A stretch of DNA of 64,000 nt from NCBI GenBank assembly GCA_963931865.1, contig OZ007518.1, positions 9,228,361-9,292,360 on the forward strand, written 5' to 3'. This stretch comes from Axinella damicornis (taxonomy: Eukaryota; Porifera; Demospongiae; Axinellida; Axinellidae). Below the pieces are notes generated by a model that was not told the DNA's origin, ran no database searches, and saw only the letters and a program-made list of their open reading frames with translations. Of the stretch, positions 13,002 through 24,734 are shown piece after piece; the stretch's first letter is position 1; each line of letters starts with the position of its first letter. Position numbers and translations under genes: made by a program.

Positions 13002-13895
13002 GCACGTCCCCCCAGTGGGTTACAGCCTCTCACACCGAGGTGGAGGCGGCACAGAGACCTGCCGTGGGGGATGGCATACCCACACTGTGTGATGGTGGAG
13101 GAGAAGCTGTACATCGGAGGAGTGTCATACAGTGATGACCACACAGTCCGGCAGTATGAGTCAGACCAGTGGGTGGGACTGGAACGCTATCAATGGAGGT
13201 GGTTTGCAATGGCTGCCGTGAAGAAGAAGCTCACACTCGTGGGCGGTCTGGATATATCCGCATGGCGGGTGACCAATGAGATTGCAGTGTGGGAGAGGAA
13301 GGGAGTGTCCCACCAGTGGACTCACCCGTACCCCCCCATGCCCACACCTCGCCACTCACCAGCAGTAGCCACACACAACCAGTGGCTGGTGGTGGCAGGT
13401 GGGGTGGGTGATGGCTACCGTAACGACCTAGCCGCAGTTGACCTCCTCAACACAGACACTCGACAATGGCTGTCCACGACACCGCTGCCAGTGAAGTGCA
13501 GTCACGTGACAACCGCCATCGTACAAGACGAACTATACCTTGTAGGGGGGTCACTGACCACGACACTCGTTGTGTCCCTCCCCGACCTTGTGAGTACTGA
13601 TAGCGCCAACACTTCCAAGTCATGGCGCACCCTCCACGCACCTCCACTGAGGTGGTCTGCCGCCATTACGCTCCACGGAGCTCTGTTAGCTGTTGGGGGT
13701 TGCCATGACAACGATCGCAGTACAGCCATCCACGCCTACCAGCCTGCCACGAACAATTGGAAGCAGGTTGGGGAGTTACCTACTGCACGCTCATCTAGTG
13801 CATGCACACTGCTACCCAGCGGTGAGCTCCTGGTCGCAGGAGGATACGATAGCAATGGCAAACCAACTACCCGAGTCGACGTAGCTGCGATGTGA
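13002..13895 (+). CDS. Kelch propeller exon of copy B
   Basis: A single uninterrupted exon of 297 codons. Kelch blades are marked by GG dyads: YIGG, LVGG, VAGG, LVGG, AVGG and VAGG, each followed by a variable loop and a tryptophan about 15-25 residues on (QWVGL, WERK, RQWLS, SWRTL, NWKQV). It would fold as a six-bladed beta-propeller, a protein-binding module. The splice acceptor at 13000-13001 and phase 0 fit the preceding coiled-coil exon. Copy C's equivalent (33955-34851) differs mainly at propeller-face positions. Confidence 0.92.
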   Translation, partial: ARPPSGLQPLTPRWRRHRDLPWGMAYPHCVMVEEKLYIGGVSYSDDHTVRQYESDQWVGLERYQWRWFAMAAVKKKLTLVGGLDISAWRVTNEIAVWERKGVSHQWTHPYPPMPTPRHSPAVATHNQWLVVAGGVGDGYRNDLAAVDLLNTDTRQWLSTTPLPVKCSHVTTAIVQDELYLVGGSLTTTLVVSLPDLVSTDSANTSKSWRTLHAPPLRWSAAITLHGALLAVGGCHDNDRSTAIHAYQPATNNWKQVGELPTARSSSACTLLPSGELLVAGGYDSNGKPTTRVDVAAM

Positions 13896-16078
13896 CGTAA
13901 CCTCATTCCCAGAACACTTTCCTGACATGAGAACGAGTTTTGCAATTTTGACGTTTGAGTTTGTGTCTTGTTTAGTATCTTTTGTATGGAGAATAATAAT
14001 AGTTTAAAAGTGAAACAATGCTCTTGAATAACAAAGCGCGCGAATAACAAGCATGAATTTCAACAAAAGTGCGTATTTTTTTGTAAATAATTTCTAGCAG
14101 CGGACGATATCTAATAAATCAACGCACAAAATATTGAATTCTAATTCTGCAGCCAGGTGCATTCAGTGTGTCTGAGATGAGGCTGGCCCGCGAGACTATT
14201 GTACGTGCATGGCCTAAGGTGAGCTGAAAACATATTCTTAGTAGAGAACTGTTGGGGCGAACCTGATCTTGAGCGAGCGCATAATATTTATGATAGTGGT
14301 ATTGCCAGGCCTTTGTGTGGCATTGTGAGTATTAAAGTCGTGTGCTGGTGATGGTTGGGTCTGGCTAGCTTGCAACAGTCAGCAGATCCTAGTGCAGGGG
14401 AATAAACCACATCTCAGCACAGCTTCCTACCAGCTCACCAGAGGCCAGTGTATGGCTGTCAGTGCTGCAGTTCTAGTCTCATTCCCCACTGCCGCTGTTT
14501 GATCGCAATGCAAAACACATCGTATTTTGCATACTTCAAGCAATCAAACTGGTGGTCGGAATGGCCTGGAGTGGATGGAGATACTGAGAGCTGCAGACAC
14601 GGAACAAAGAGTTCATGCCAATTGGAGTGTGCAACTGTCATAATTTTACTGCCGCCATCTCGGCAGTATGATATGGTTATGGTTAACATCAAGTGCTAGA
14701 GCCATGGACAGGCCCCCCTAGCTGCACCTGCCATCAGGCACACACATGCGAGGGTCTGGCTTTGCCAGGCAGCCGTGTCGATCGGTCACGTATGATACTT
14801 GTTCACCAGCCCAGATCACAAATGTTCACTAGAGAGTCACTGTGAACTGAGGAAGCATACTCAAGTCTAACTTCAGACACAAATGGAGGGCCTGCACCCT
14901 CCATGAGGTGGCCACGTCGATAAGTCACGCATGATACATGTACTCGTTCCCAGATCCAGACTACCGGGGTAATTAACACACTGGGTGGGACTAGCCTCGT
15001 TCCCAGATCCGGACTACCGGGGTAATTAACACACTGGGTGGGACTAGCCTCATTCCCAGATCCAGACTACCGGGGTAATTAACACATTGGCCTCGTTCCC
15101 AGATCCAGACTATACCGGGGTAATTAACACACTGGGTGGGACTAGCCTCGTTCCCAGATCCAGACTACCGGGGTAATTAACACACTGGGTGGGACTAGCC
15201 TCGTTCCCAGATCCAGACTACTGGGGTAATTAACACACTGGGTGGGACTAGCCTCGTTCCCAGATCCAGACTATACCGAGGTAATTAACACACTGGGTGG
15301 GACTAGCCTCGTTCCCAGATCCGGACTACCGGAGTAATTAACACACTGGGTGGGACTAGCCTCGTTCCCAGATCCAGACTATACCGGGGTAATTAACACA
15401 CTGGGTGGGACTAGCCTCGTTCCCAGATCCAGACTACTGGGGTAACACACTGGGTGGGACTAGCCTCGTTCCCAGATCCAGACTACTGGGGTAATTAACA
15501 CACTGGGTGGGACTAGCCTCGTTCCCAGATCCAGACTACCGGGGTAATTAACACACTGGGTGGGACTAGCCTCGTTCCCAGATCCAGACTACCGGGGTAA
15601 TTAACACACTGGGTGGGACTAGCCTCGTTCCCAGGCTCCCCCCTGTGCACATGGTGAAGAAAAGGTATGGCTATGATGGTCCGGGGACCAATATTATTCT
15701 GCTGTGGACAGTTTTGTGCCCTGGGCTAGTAAACGACTGGGGGACCACTTACAGTGAGGGAGAGTGCCATGGATTGTCCAAGGGCAGTGTTGTGTATGTC
15801 CGGGGGACCAATTAATCTGTAATGGCAGTCCGCAGGGACAGCTTTGGGGAGACCACTTTTGTGCTATGAAGGTTTCATGTTAAGTGGATGCTAAAGATAT
15901 TCATTCACAGCTGATTGCCCCTCTTCATGCTGCCGAGATGGTGGCAGTAGAAACCGTATGGCAGCTGCCCCCTCATATTGTTGCTAGGAATTTATATTTA
16001 TATCCGCATCATGCCTCGCACGCACCGCATGCGTACGTGCATGACCTGACCACGTGGTTATGAGTTTTCCCCCATTCA
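13896..16078. other. Intergenic spacer after Kelch B
   Basis: It holds the kelch 3' UTR, with AATAAA at 14113, and unique sequence shared with 36483-38036. I see no coding exon I can support. A minisatellite lies at 14942-15635. Confidence 0.6.
14942..15635. repeat. 53-bp minisatellite, about 13 units
   Basis: Each unit contains GACTAGCCTCGTTCCCAG followed by ATCCAGACTACCGGGG and TAATTAACACACTGGGTGG. The first part is one arm of the TAGCCTCGTTCCCAG hairpin family, so the satellite probably grew from a hairpin element. The duplicate at 37446-37610 has only about three units. Confidence 0.9.
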
Positions 16079-17184
16079 GTGCCTCGCGCTAATGTGCTCA
16101 GCAATCAACTTTTGAGGGATTTACCCTGTGCTCAATGTCCAACTGTTACATGCAGATCCTCCTTGTGCTGCTTCCTGAGGGACAAGAGTCACAAGATTCC
16201 CTTTGTGGCAGAAGAAGCCCTTACACTAGAGGAAAAGACTGAATCCATTGAGAACCACATAGATTTGATAAACGAATACACATCTGTCAAAGATTCACAT
16301 AGTCTGCAGTCTGCAGTATGCTCTTGTAGTAACAAACACAATTCTTCAAGCTGACTTGTTTCTGGTCAATAGTCACTTTGATCAACTTCTCTTGCCACAA
16401 TGATTGAGAACCTAGTGGAACGACGTAGAAGACCTGATGTAATGGTTTGCTCTCTGGGGTTTGACCAGTTCAACCCAAAACTCTCCCAAGCTGTCAACGA
16501 TGTTGACAGCTTGGGAGAGTTTTGGGTTGAACTGGTGAAACCCCAGAGAGCAAACCATTACATCAGGTCTTCTATGTCGTTACAAAGCGATAAATGCAGG
16601 TATCATTCCCGTTTTCTCAGCAGGAAACATTGGTCTCACTGGCAGCAATACGATCAGCTACCCTAGCAGGCTTGGGAAGAACGTTCTCTGCATCGGAGCC
16701 CACGTGGCATGGTACATCTCACAGCTTCAACTCTGTGGGCCGTGAAGTCGACTTCCTCGCCCCAGGAGAATTCATGATCTTGGGCAAATACCCAGTTTCT
16801 GGTACATCATTCGCTGCTCCAGCAGTAGCTGCCTTTATTTCCCTCATCCTACAGTACGTTGACAAGATAGTCAGTGGTGAATGGAAGCAGAGACGACTAG
16901 AAGACAAGTATAAATTGATTGATGCTTGGTCTGAGAAGCCACCAGGCAGCAACAAGTGGAGCTGGAATAAGATTCCCCTTAACAACGCTTGTCGCAATGT
17001 CTATGTGATGCGGGAACTCCTGCGACAAATGAGCGTCCATCGCACAGAGCACTCGGACTCAGCTGGCTACGGAAACCTAGACATCAGGCGACTTCTGAAA
17101 GATCTTGAGCCAGAACACATACACAGGATCGTCCAAAACTTTCACACCAGTCCACATTACATCATACGAAACCCCTATTACTGA
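16079..17184 (+). pseudogene. Subtilase-like (peptidase S8) gene, copy 1, broken
   Basis: Subtilase landmarks are visible: RPDVMVCSLGF (core strand), INAGIIPVFSAGNIG (oxyanion-hole Asn) and GTSFAAPAVAAF (active-site Ser). The catalytic Asp and His segments are not recognisable upstream. A roughly 80-bp inverted duplication (16419-16583) separates the first landmark from the second. A 2-bp deletion relative to copy 2 (near 16701, CCCACGTGG versus CCCACACGTGG) shifts the frame. After that, 16594-17184 stays open through the Ser motif into about 120 residues that I do not recognise. AATAAA lies at 17352. The 16079-16354 ORF is upstream and of unknown function. I call the locus a pseudogene. Confidence 0.75.
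16419..16583. repeat. Inverted duplication (foldback) inside the subtilase exon
   Basis: Arms of about 80 bp, nearly perfect, meet around GTCAACGATGTTGAC. The left arm is the coding strand of CSLGFDQFNPKLSQAVN and the right arm is its reverse complement. Confidence 0.93.
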
Positions 17185-18657
17185 AACTCTGTTGTGCTGT
17201 TATGTGTTGTACACTGCATGTATACTTGAGGTTGGTGTGTTTTCTCTGTTGTGTGCGTATATATATTTCTTTTCGTGTATTTTATTTTGGAGTGAGCCAT
17301 GCACCATAGGTCTTGTTACCTTCTGCTCATACTCCCTTTCATCCTTTGGTGAATAAATCTTTCAAATCTCAAATCTCAATATCATGATTGGGTTGCTATA
17401 ATCGCATGTTATGCATTAATTGTAAAATCTTAGTTGGAATCCAGCTGGCCATGCATGGTGCAAGTTTAGCAGGTTTACAGGCAGATTCTAATTGCATTGC
17501 CAGTGGTTGCAGGGATGGGTAGTACCAGAAGACTGCGGGAGTGTAAATGGTCTAGTGTAAACATTAAAAGCTGAGTGTTGCAAAGGCATTGTTATTTCTT
17601 CATGAGCAGTCTTCTGAAATCCTCATTGGACATCTTGGTCCCTTCACTCCCCTCCTGATTCCCTCCTCCTCCTCCACTCTCCTCCTTCCCCCCTCCACCA
17701 CCTCCCTCTCCCTTCATGGTCACCGCCCGGGGAAGCAAAGAAATGTGTGTTTTGGTTTTGCGGGCACTGAGAATGAAGTGTGTGTGTGTTGTGTGTGGGT
17801 GTCATGTGCACATGCATGTGCGTGTGTGGTGTGCGTGTGGGTGTTGTGTGCGTGTGTGTATATAGTGTTTATCATTCACTTTATCACATTCACATTTACA
17901 TTGGTTTGTAAAATGCTTGTATTTTACATATAAATATAATTATGTGTGTGGGGGGTGTTGTGTGTGTGTGTGTGTATGTGTGTGTGCATGTGTGTGAGTA
18001 AGGTGTGAGCTGGCCATGAAAAATTAACTAGGGAGACTTGACATTGTCAAAACATCTGGGGGCTATCAGAGTGAGCCCAAGTATGCGGTTCTCCTCAGCC
18101 AAAGAGCGGCTGCATTTGACGTCACCGACCAAAGAACTAAAACGTCTGTTATAATATTCCGGCCGGCCATAAGACTGCAAGGAGTAATTGCCTAGAAACA
18201 CTAGCAGGTTGGAACCAAGTGTACTAGCGTGTCAACTGCCGCTGTAGCGCAGTTACCATGCCGATTAGATCGAGCAGCTATGCGACCTGGAGTACAAGTG
18301 AGACCGTAGTTTCCGTTCAGCTGCCATCTTTTGCCACATGGAAGTACTCAGTCACGTGGTTTTGTGACGTCAATGCAACCGCTCTATTGGAAACCGTACA
18401 TGCTCTGTACAATCATGACAGAGACCCCCCCACTCACTATGGATTTGCTTGTTCTGGTTTCATAGCTCTTGGTAGGAAGGTGGGCTTCACAAACCCTCCT
18501 CCCTCCCTCCTCTCTGCCACTGGCTTCTGAGCTGCCTGTGGGGGCATCTCTCCCTCGCCTCCTCCCCTCTTGGGAGGGTTGGATATCGCCACGTTGATGC
18601 TCTTGAGGCCCAGTTGTTGATTATCCAGTTTCAGAACTGCAGCATTTGCTGATGACT

Positions 18658-18659
<2 letters not shown>

Positions 18660-18693
<34 letters not shown>

Positions 18694-18760
18694 AGTGTGT
18701 GTGTACATGTATGTGAGTGTGTGTGTGTGCGTGTGTGTGTGTCAGTGTGTGTGTATGTTC
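18660..18760. repeat. (GT)n microsatellite at the deleted RRM2 exon
   Basis: TG dinucleotide tracts with CAGTG interruptions. One edge of the missing exon 18 lies at the end of this tract (TGTATGTT joined to CACTTCCCC). Confidence 0.85.
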
Positions 18761-18953
18761 ACTTCCCCACACTGCAGGAGGTAAACACAGCCAGTCTAAC
18801 AGAACGTTGGGAGATCAGTGCCTCGTTCCCAGACCCCAAACAAGAATGGGAATGAGACTTCTCCAAGGTCAGGTGTGTGCTCTCATATTACTTCATTGTG
18901 TGCTAAGAAGGAGAGGTTAGGGTCTTGTGAGAATACCCATGGATCAGAGTTCT

Positions 18954-19061
18954 TAGCCTCGTTCCCAGGCCTTCTCACTCCAGCGTTTGTCGCTTGCAGT
19001 ACTAACGTGTTAGTACTGCAAGCGACAAACGCTGGGATGAGAAGGCCTGGGAACAAGGCTA
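18954..19061. repeat. Palindromic hairpin element
   Basis: TAGCCTCGTTCCCAGGCC arms enclose inner arms CTCCAGCGTTTGTCGCTTG around a TAACGTGTTA centre. The copy at 41672-41779 is at the same intron position, so it predates the duplication. Confidence 0.9.
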
Positions 19062-19132
19062 CAGAGTTCTCCATGTGAGCATGCCCCTACAGTTTTCCTT
19101 AATGGCTTCATGAAGATAAGTAACATTCTACT

Positions 19133-19172
19133 TAGCCTCGTTCCCAGGCCCGAGAGCCTGGGAACGAGGCTA
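19133..19172. repeat. Minimal 40-bp hairpin element
   Basis: The two TAGCCTCGTTCCCAGGC arms are almost back to back with a CGAGA-type centre. This is the shortest member here, and its partner is 41851-41890. Confidence 0.9.
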
Positions 19173-19943
19173 CATTCTACTCATCTCCCTCAATCAATGA
19201 CACACTATTGTAACTTCCAGTGTGATCCACTGAGTGAGAGAGAGAGCAGACAGCAACTACATGGGATCCCCCATCTTAGGACCTTGCACAGAAAGAATTG
19301 GATAGGGGGAGGTGGGTGGGTGCACCTGAATTTCTGTCCTTTTTGGACTTAGAAACAAACCGGCCACCTTGTAGGGACTCCATTTCCAGAATTCAGGCCC
19401 ATTTTCGACAGCCTTGACTGAAAGTTGGGTGTGGTTAATGTTAGAGTCATGTATTTGCTTAGGATGGGTGAAATGACCTCTGGGAGCAGTTTCGAGTCCA
19501 ACAGTTGAAACCAGGGTAATTTAAGGGAGGGTCTCACCTCAGTGAAGAGTTGCTTGAGATCTTCTTCCCCAAAGTTGTGCTGGATGTTGGACACGTACAC
19601 GGTAGCTCTGCTGTTCGACCCAGCATGCTGGAGGAGGGGGAGAGACATTACTCACAAAGACACAAGGTCAGAAACAAAGGTCGTCTCAACTGTGTGCTAC
19701 ACAGTCACACAAAGGGTTCCTGATCAGTCTTGGTGAGCGTACTTTGGGTTGACCCCCTCCTTCTCCCTTCCCTCGGCAGGGTGACACGAACATCGGTCGG
19801 CCGTTCAGATCACTGCGGTCCAGCCCCAGAGCTTGCTGGACCGGAGCTGGAGTTGTGAACTCCACGTAGGCGTAGATGTTGCTTCTTCCTGGAATCCTCC
19901 CTTTTGTCTTGATGAGACGAATCTCTGATATCTCACCGCACTG

Positions 19944-20040
19944 TGGTGTGTGTGTGTGTGTGTGTGTGTGTGTGATGTGTGTGTGTGTGTGTGTGGTGTG
20001 TGTGTGTGTGTATGTGTGTATGTGTGTGTGTGTGGTGTGA
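19944..20040. repeat. (GT)n microsatellite in SART3 copy 1 intron
   Basis: Interrupted TG dinucleotides next to the splice acceptor of the RRM1 second exon. It is expanded to about 220 bp in copy 2 (42781-43000). Confidence 0.9.
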
Positions 20041-21239
20041 GTTTGAATATAAACAAACCAATTTGAGGACCGAACTACATGTATCTGGATACTGAGGAGT
20101 ATTACTAAACTGTCTGTCAACGCACTCACCTGTGAAAATTTATCCTCCAGTTCTTTCTCAGTCGTGGCAAACAGCAGGTTGCTCACGAACACAGTCCTAC
20201 CCTCCATTGAGCCCTCCGCTCCTCCCTCCCTTCCTCTCTCATCCTTCGTTTCTCCAGCAGTTGTGGTTATCATTGCCTTGGCTTCAGACGTCTCTCCCCT
20301 TGCAGCTTTAACAGGTTGTGTTTCCATGGCAACTGTAGGCTCTGTATCATGTGACTTGTGGTCATTCACTGTGTACAAAAGATCGCATAGAATGTTGATT
20401 TGATGTATAATCTTGCCCACTTAGGATACTACATGTATACTTGTATATTCAATATCTCCTCTACCATTATTTCAAATCATGTGATGAACGAAGGCGCATC
20501 GACCCTCAATCATGTTGCATTGCATTGGTTGGTGACCTCATCTCTCGTGCTCTCTCACCTCGCTTCCTTTTAGCAGGTGTTTCTCTGTCTTCGTCGCTGT
20601 CATCAAAGAACATGTGAGTGGTGGCAGGCCTCTTCCTCCCCCTCCCCTCCCCTCCTCCCCCTCCACTTCCTCCTCCACCTCTCCCCCCTCCCCCCTGCCG
20701 AGGGTTTCCTCCGTAGTCCTGCTTAGTATCAGCCTTCCTCTTTGCCTTCTCCGATTTCTTGCGCTGCTTCATCTCCTCTCTTTGCTGAACTTCTTTCTCA
20801 GCTGCCTGAGAAGGGAGGGAAGAGGAGGGAGTTGGAGGGAGTGGGGGGAGGGGGAGGGCGCAAGGGAGGAAGGAGGGGAAGGTGAGGAGGGAGAAGGTCA
20901 GAAAGGAGAGCAGAAAGGAGGGAGGAGAGGCCAAAAGGGGGAGGGAAGGCAAACTGAAGGGTCATGCAATTTTCAAAGCGCATGACCATCAGTGATACTG
21001 ACCAATGACAGGCACATCCCCCCACACCCACACACGAACACCCAACTCCTCACCTTCTCCCTCCTCCCCTTCACCCTCCTCAGCTGTGCTGCACACCTCT
21101 CCATGGCTCCCTCGTAGGTCTCCAGACTCCCCACCTCCCTCTCAAACTCCAGCAATGCCCGACACACTCCCTCGGGATCATCGCCAGCCGAGTTCACGGC
21201 ACGCTGGAGGATCTTTCGACAGGCCTCAATATCTCCACA

Positions 21240-21480
21240 ATATCTGAGGCAGTGTGTGAGGTGGTAGTGTGATGGTGTGATGGTGTGACGGTGTGTGGGT
21301 GAGTGTGAGTGGTCCAAGGTTCCAAGACACGCCCCCATGTTTGCTCACAGGGTTTTTCATGCATCTGCAACTTAGTGAAATGGTAATTGTGATGGTGTGT
21401 GAGGTGATCGAGTGTGATGGTGTGAGGTGAGTGTGATGGTGGTGAGGTGAGAGTGAGATGGTATGTGACTATGTGGGGTG
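21240..21480. repeat. GTGTGATGGT short-period repeat
   Basis: Degenerate 10-bp repeats (GTGTGATGGT, GTGAGGTGAG) in an intron of SART3 copy 1. A similar block is at 22255-22475, and both recur in copy 2. Confidence 0.8.
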
Positions 21481-21545
21481 GTATGATTGGCAGAAACAGC
21501 ACTCTGGTTCTGTAGGATGACTGATGTGCCATTTCTGCCCAAAAT

Positions 21546-22185
21546 GCTAAGTACTATGCTAGGTATCTTGGGCTAGGAATGAGATACGAGGCTGGGATTT
21601 GCACCATTGTGATCAGCATGAATGGAGCATTCCAATGATGTCAATTTTGATGTAGGTTGAATTTTGACCCAAAATCATGAAAAACCATGGAGCCTTTGGT
21701 CAAGTGCGATTTTTGGCAAAAATGTGACCGGCAGTAAAAATCATTTCCAGGACATGGTTTGAAAGCTCTTTTCATGCTGATCACAATGGTACAATCCCCG
21801 GCTTCATATCTCATTCACATACCTACATACAATGTGACTTTCTGGATACACGGAGTACGATTAGGTCAAATGTATGAGCTATGAATTAAGCTATGTAACT
21901 TGGGCTAGGAATGAGACATGAAGCTGGGATTTGCATCATTGCGATCAGCATGAATGGAGCATTCCGATAATGTCCGTTTTGCTATAGGTTGAATTTTGAC
22001 CCAAAATCATGAAAAACCATGGATTATAGCCTTTGGTCGAGTGTAATTTTTGGCAAAAAATGTGACCAACATTAAAAGTCAATTTTAGGACATCAGTTGA
22101 AGGATCTTTTCCTGCTGATCACAATGGTGCAAATCCCAGCTTCATATCTCATTCCTAGCCCAAGATAGCTAGCATAGTGCTTAGC
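21546..22185. mobile_element. 640-bp element with about 75-bp terminal inverted repeats
   Basis: The left arm contains TCTTGGGCTAGGAATGAG, GGGATTTGCACCATTG and TGATCAGCATGAA. The right arm is its complement. An additional internal copy of the arm lies at about 21900. It encodes no protein. Its counterpart is 44569-45210 in copy 2. Confidence 0.8.
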
Positions 22186-24068
22186 TGGCTCCGCATGTCC
22201 ATTGTCTAGACATGCATTTGATGAGCTACATATATGAAGCTGGGTATTGTTGCGAGGTTGTAACAGTGTGTGGGGTGAGAGTGTGATGGTGTGTGAGATA
22301 TGAGTGTGATAGTGTGTGGGGTGAGTGTGATGGTGTGGGGGCCGTGTATAAAGTGTGATGGTGTGGGGGCCGTGTATAAAGTGTGATGGTGTAAGGTGTG
22401 ACAATGTGGGATGAGTGGGACAGTGTGTGAGTGAGACTGTGATGGTGTGTGGGGTGAGATTGTGATGGTGTGCACTACCTCTCCAGCTGTGCGTACTCCA
22501 GCCAGTATTCTGCCTGTTTCGGACTTTCCCGTGTCGTGTCATGATGTCATCCCACAGGAAGCGGGCTTCCTCCATGTTGTCATAGCAACGGGCTTCGAGG
22601 CGGGCCTGGTAGCGTGAAAGGGAGTCGGCCGGGTCACCATCGTGACCGTAGTCTGGAGGGATGAAACCAAACCGGGACGACGCTCAATCACACCTGGGGA
22701 CAAAACTACCTAATGCTCAAACCACGTCAACGTACAGGCGTCCATGTTGTCCCTGGCTCTCTTGAACGTCTTGCGAAGCTCCACCAGGCAGGGCATGTCT
22801 ACGCCATCCGTCGGGTTGACCCTCCTCCGCAGGTAATCACAGTAGGCCGTCCACAGCTGCAGGTAGTCCTTGCATGGCGTCCGGGAAGCTTCCCTCCAGA
22901 CCCTTCTCAAACGTGGCTGGGTAAGGACATAGATACAGTACAAGTCAATGCAAAGAATTGCAGCTACATCAAACCCCACTAGCGAAACGACAATAGAAGC
23001 CAAAAACGCATATCAGAAAAACGTTCCAAATCTCAATTTTAAAGATGCGTACCATAGGCATCCGTGTTTCGGCCAGAAATTTGTTTAAGAAGGTTACATA
23101 TATAATGGGGTTCTTACCCATTCAGAAACCTAGTGATTGTCTAGTAAAGTATTTCTAGTGGCTGCTAATAAAGGACTGGAAAAGGGTCATTTTGCTTTTA
23201 GACCAGACTACAATACACAAGGACATTAGAAGCCGAAATGGCACAGTGCCCTTCGGTAGAGGCCTAGCAAGAACACTGACAGGTGTAACTCAGTGCATGT
23301 GTATCAGCAGAAACACATTACGAATGCTGAACTTGAACCAGTAGGTAAACAGGTAACACTGGTTTGTACCTGCCCATCTTGAAAATGAGGTTGCCTCCAA
23401 CGAATAGCCAGTTCTATAAATTACCTACTTTGTCGTGCTGTTCCCTCCCCCCCCCCCCCCCCCCCCCCCCCCCACAAACACACACACACACACACACACA
23501 AAATAGTGCCCAAGATGAACATCACACCCCACTAGCGTACCGACTGTCTCTTCATGTTGTACTCCCAGCCGTTCCTGTGCCCTGACGTAGCTGGTGCAAA
23601 ATTCAACCACCCACGGGCAGTTTCTCACTGCCTGCTTGTACCCTGGCAACAGGACCGAGCTCGCCCGGCCAAATTTCTGGTCCTAAAGAAGCAACGAAAC
23701 CCACTGCATGAGAGGTAAATCTGTTACATGAGGATGAAAAGTGACGGAATGAAAACTGATTTTGGAATGAGGTTGAAACTTAATCTCATATAAACACAAT
23801 TTTGAACAAGATCCACCTTTCTTGGCCTGACATTCTTGCTCCATCAAGGATGATGACCTCAAGAAGAACTTTTAGAAAGGAAATCGCGATCCAATTGATA
23901 GATGTTTTGGTGGGACTGGAACGAGGCTGAACTTGAAACTGGTATAGGAATGAGACCTACCAGGTCATTGGCCTTGGCTCTGTGTACTATGTACTATTGA
24001 CGGGTTAGGCCTGGGAATGAGACTAGCTGAAAGTGACTTGCAGGTAACTGAAAGTGGTCTTAGAATGA

Positions 24069-24734
24069 GGTTCTATCCAAGGTCTATTTCTTGTTGGTTG
24101 GTAGTTCGGCACTGACTCTCGAGTGAGTTTGGAATGCATGGTGAATGCGTTAGCCGTGACTGTGTATGTTTGGTGTGGTGGTGTGTACTGGCTATAGAAA
24201 ATTTGGTTCCCAACGCTTGGTTGTACGTGTGATTGCAAGGTGCAGGCCCGTAGCGTCTTGGGGGGAGGGGGGGGGGGGGGTGTTCTGCATGTCCATGCAG
24301 CCAGGAGCTTATGGGCTCCTGATGCTCCTGATGCAGCCCATGAGGGTTTATGAGACACAGTGGCGTAGCCAAGCCCGGGCCTGGTTAGTCTCGCAGGCCA
24401 GCCTCTGTGGCGAGAGGCTGGTCCGCGAGACTAGGCCCTACCCACTGTGGCCCTACCTATACAAGGCTAGGCCCAGGCAATCAGAATGGAAACTTACATG
24501 TAACTGCAGAGCACCCTGCCAGTGTGTGAACGCGAACAGAGAACATCAGAGCAATGAGTCAGAGGACAGCCATGACCAGTAGCAGTGCATGCAAGGCCAA
24601 GGTGCATGTCACCATCTGGAAGTAGGTATATGTACGCAAATGATGTCTACATGGCAGTGATTACCGTACGACCACGCCCACAACCCCACCCACTCATCCA
24701 CGCCTCCGCCCAAAAAAATTTAATCGTAGTCGAG
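24069..24734. other. Junction between the two large segment copies
   Basis: Homology to the SART3 locus ends near 24068 (TTAGAATGAGG), where the full gene continues into its N-terminal exons from about 46862. Homology to the kinase upstream region starts near 24597 (GTGCATGTCACCATCTGG, also at 4513). The sequence between is unique, with one hairpin. I see no gene. Confidence 0.75.
24386..24433. repeat. Hairpin of the TAGTCTCGCAGGCCAG type
   Basis: TAGTCTCGCAGGCCAGCCTC pairs with GAGGCTGGTCCGCGAGACTA across TGTGGC. It is a second hairpin family, distinct from the TAGCCTCG one. Confidence 0.85.

Larger units (their letters stand above)
4966..13895 (+). pseudogene. Kinase-coiled coil-Kelch gene copy B (stop in P-loop)
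   Basis: Nine phase-0 exons can be traced: 4966-5190, 5651-6106, 6674-7030, 7099-7266, 7338-7412, 7484-7546, 7671-7757, 7819-7881 and 13002-13895. The conceptual product is about 795 codons. The kinase domain (roughly residues 28-300) has a Lys in VCAGKRM, HRDLSSRN, DLG and GTPVYMPPEA. A coiled coil (about 310-480) is rich in Gln/Glu heptads. The C-terminal 297 residues form a Kelch propeller. Codon 33, inside the glycine loop, is TAA (5062-5064) where A and C have TAC (Tyr), so as read the kinase cannot be made from this start. All other exons are open. It may be a pseudogene, a base error or an allele. The 5-kb last intron is packed with transposons. A polyadenylation signal AATAAA lies at 14113. 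Confidence 0.87.
17592..23682 (-). pseudogene. SART3: SART3 copy 1, 5'-truncated and frameshifted
   Basis: Exons matching the complete gene at 40417-50909 are 23541-23682, 22736-22916, 22479-22652, 21054-21243, 20559-20805, 20130-20368, 19743-19940, 19538-19627, 18438-18655 and 17592-17766, ending MSNEDF-type residues and a stop. The nine N-terminal exons are missing. Exon 22736-22916 is 4 nt longer (at about 22872) than its counterpart, and 22479-22652 is 8 nt longer. The frame is lost between them and meets a stop soon after DAMQGLP. The exon carrying the RNP1 half of RRM2 is deleted near 18772. The 20130-20368 exon is 33 nt shorter but in frame. No upstream promoter or start is visible. 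It is a partial duplicate and almost certainly non-functional as SART3. Confidence 0.9.

Noticed and set aside
16079..16354. Treating the Cys-rich ORF as a subtilase propeptide
   Set aside because: It contains no recognisable propeptide or catalytic Asp/His motif. I leave it as unknown sequence upstream.
17589..17933. Plus-strand ORF over the SART3 3' end
   Set aside because: It is antisense to the conserved SART3 last exon and ends in a TG microsatellite.
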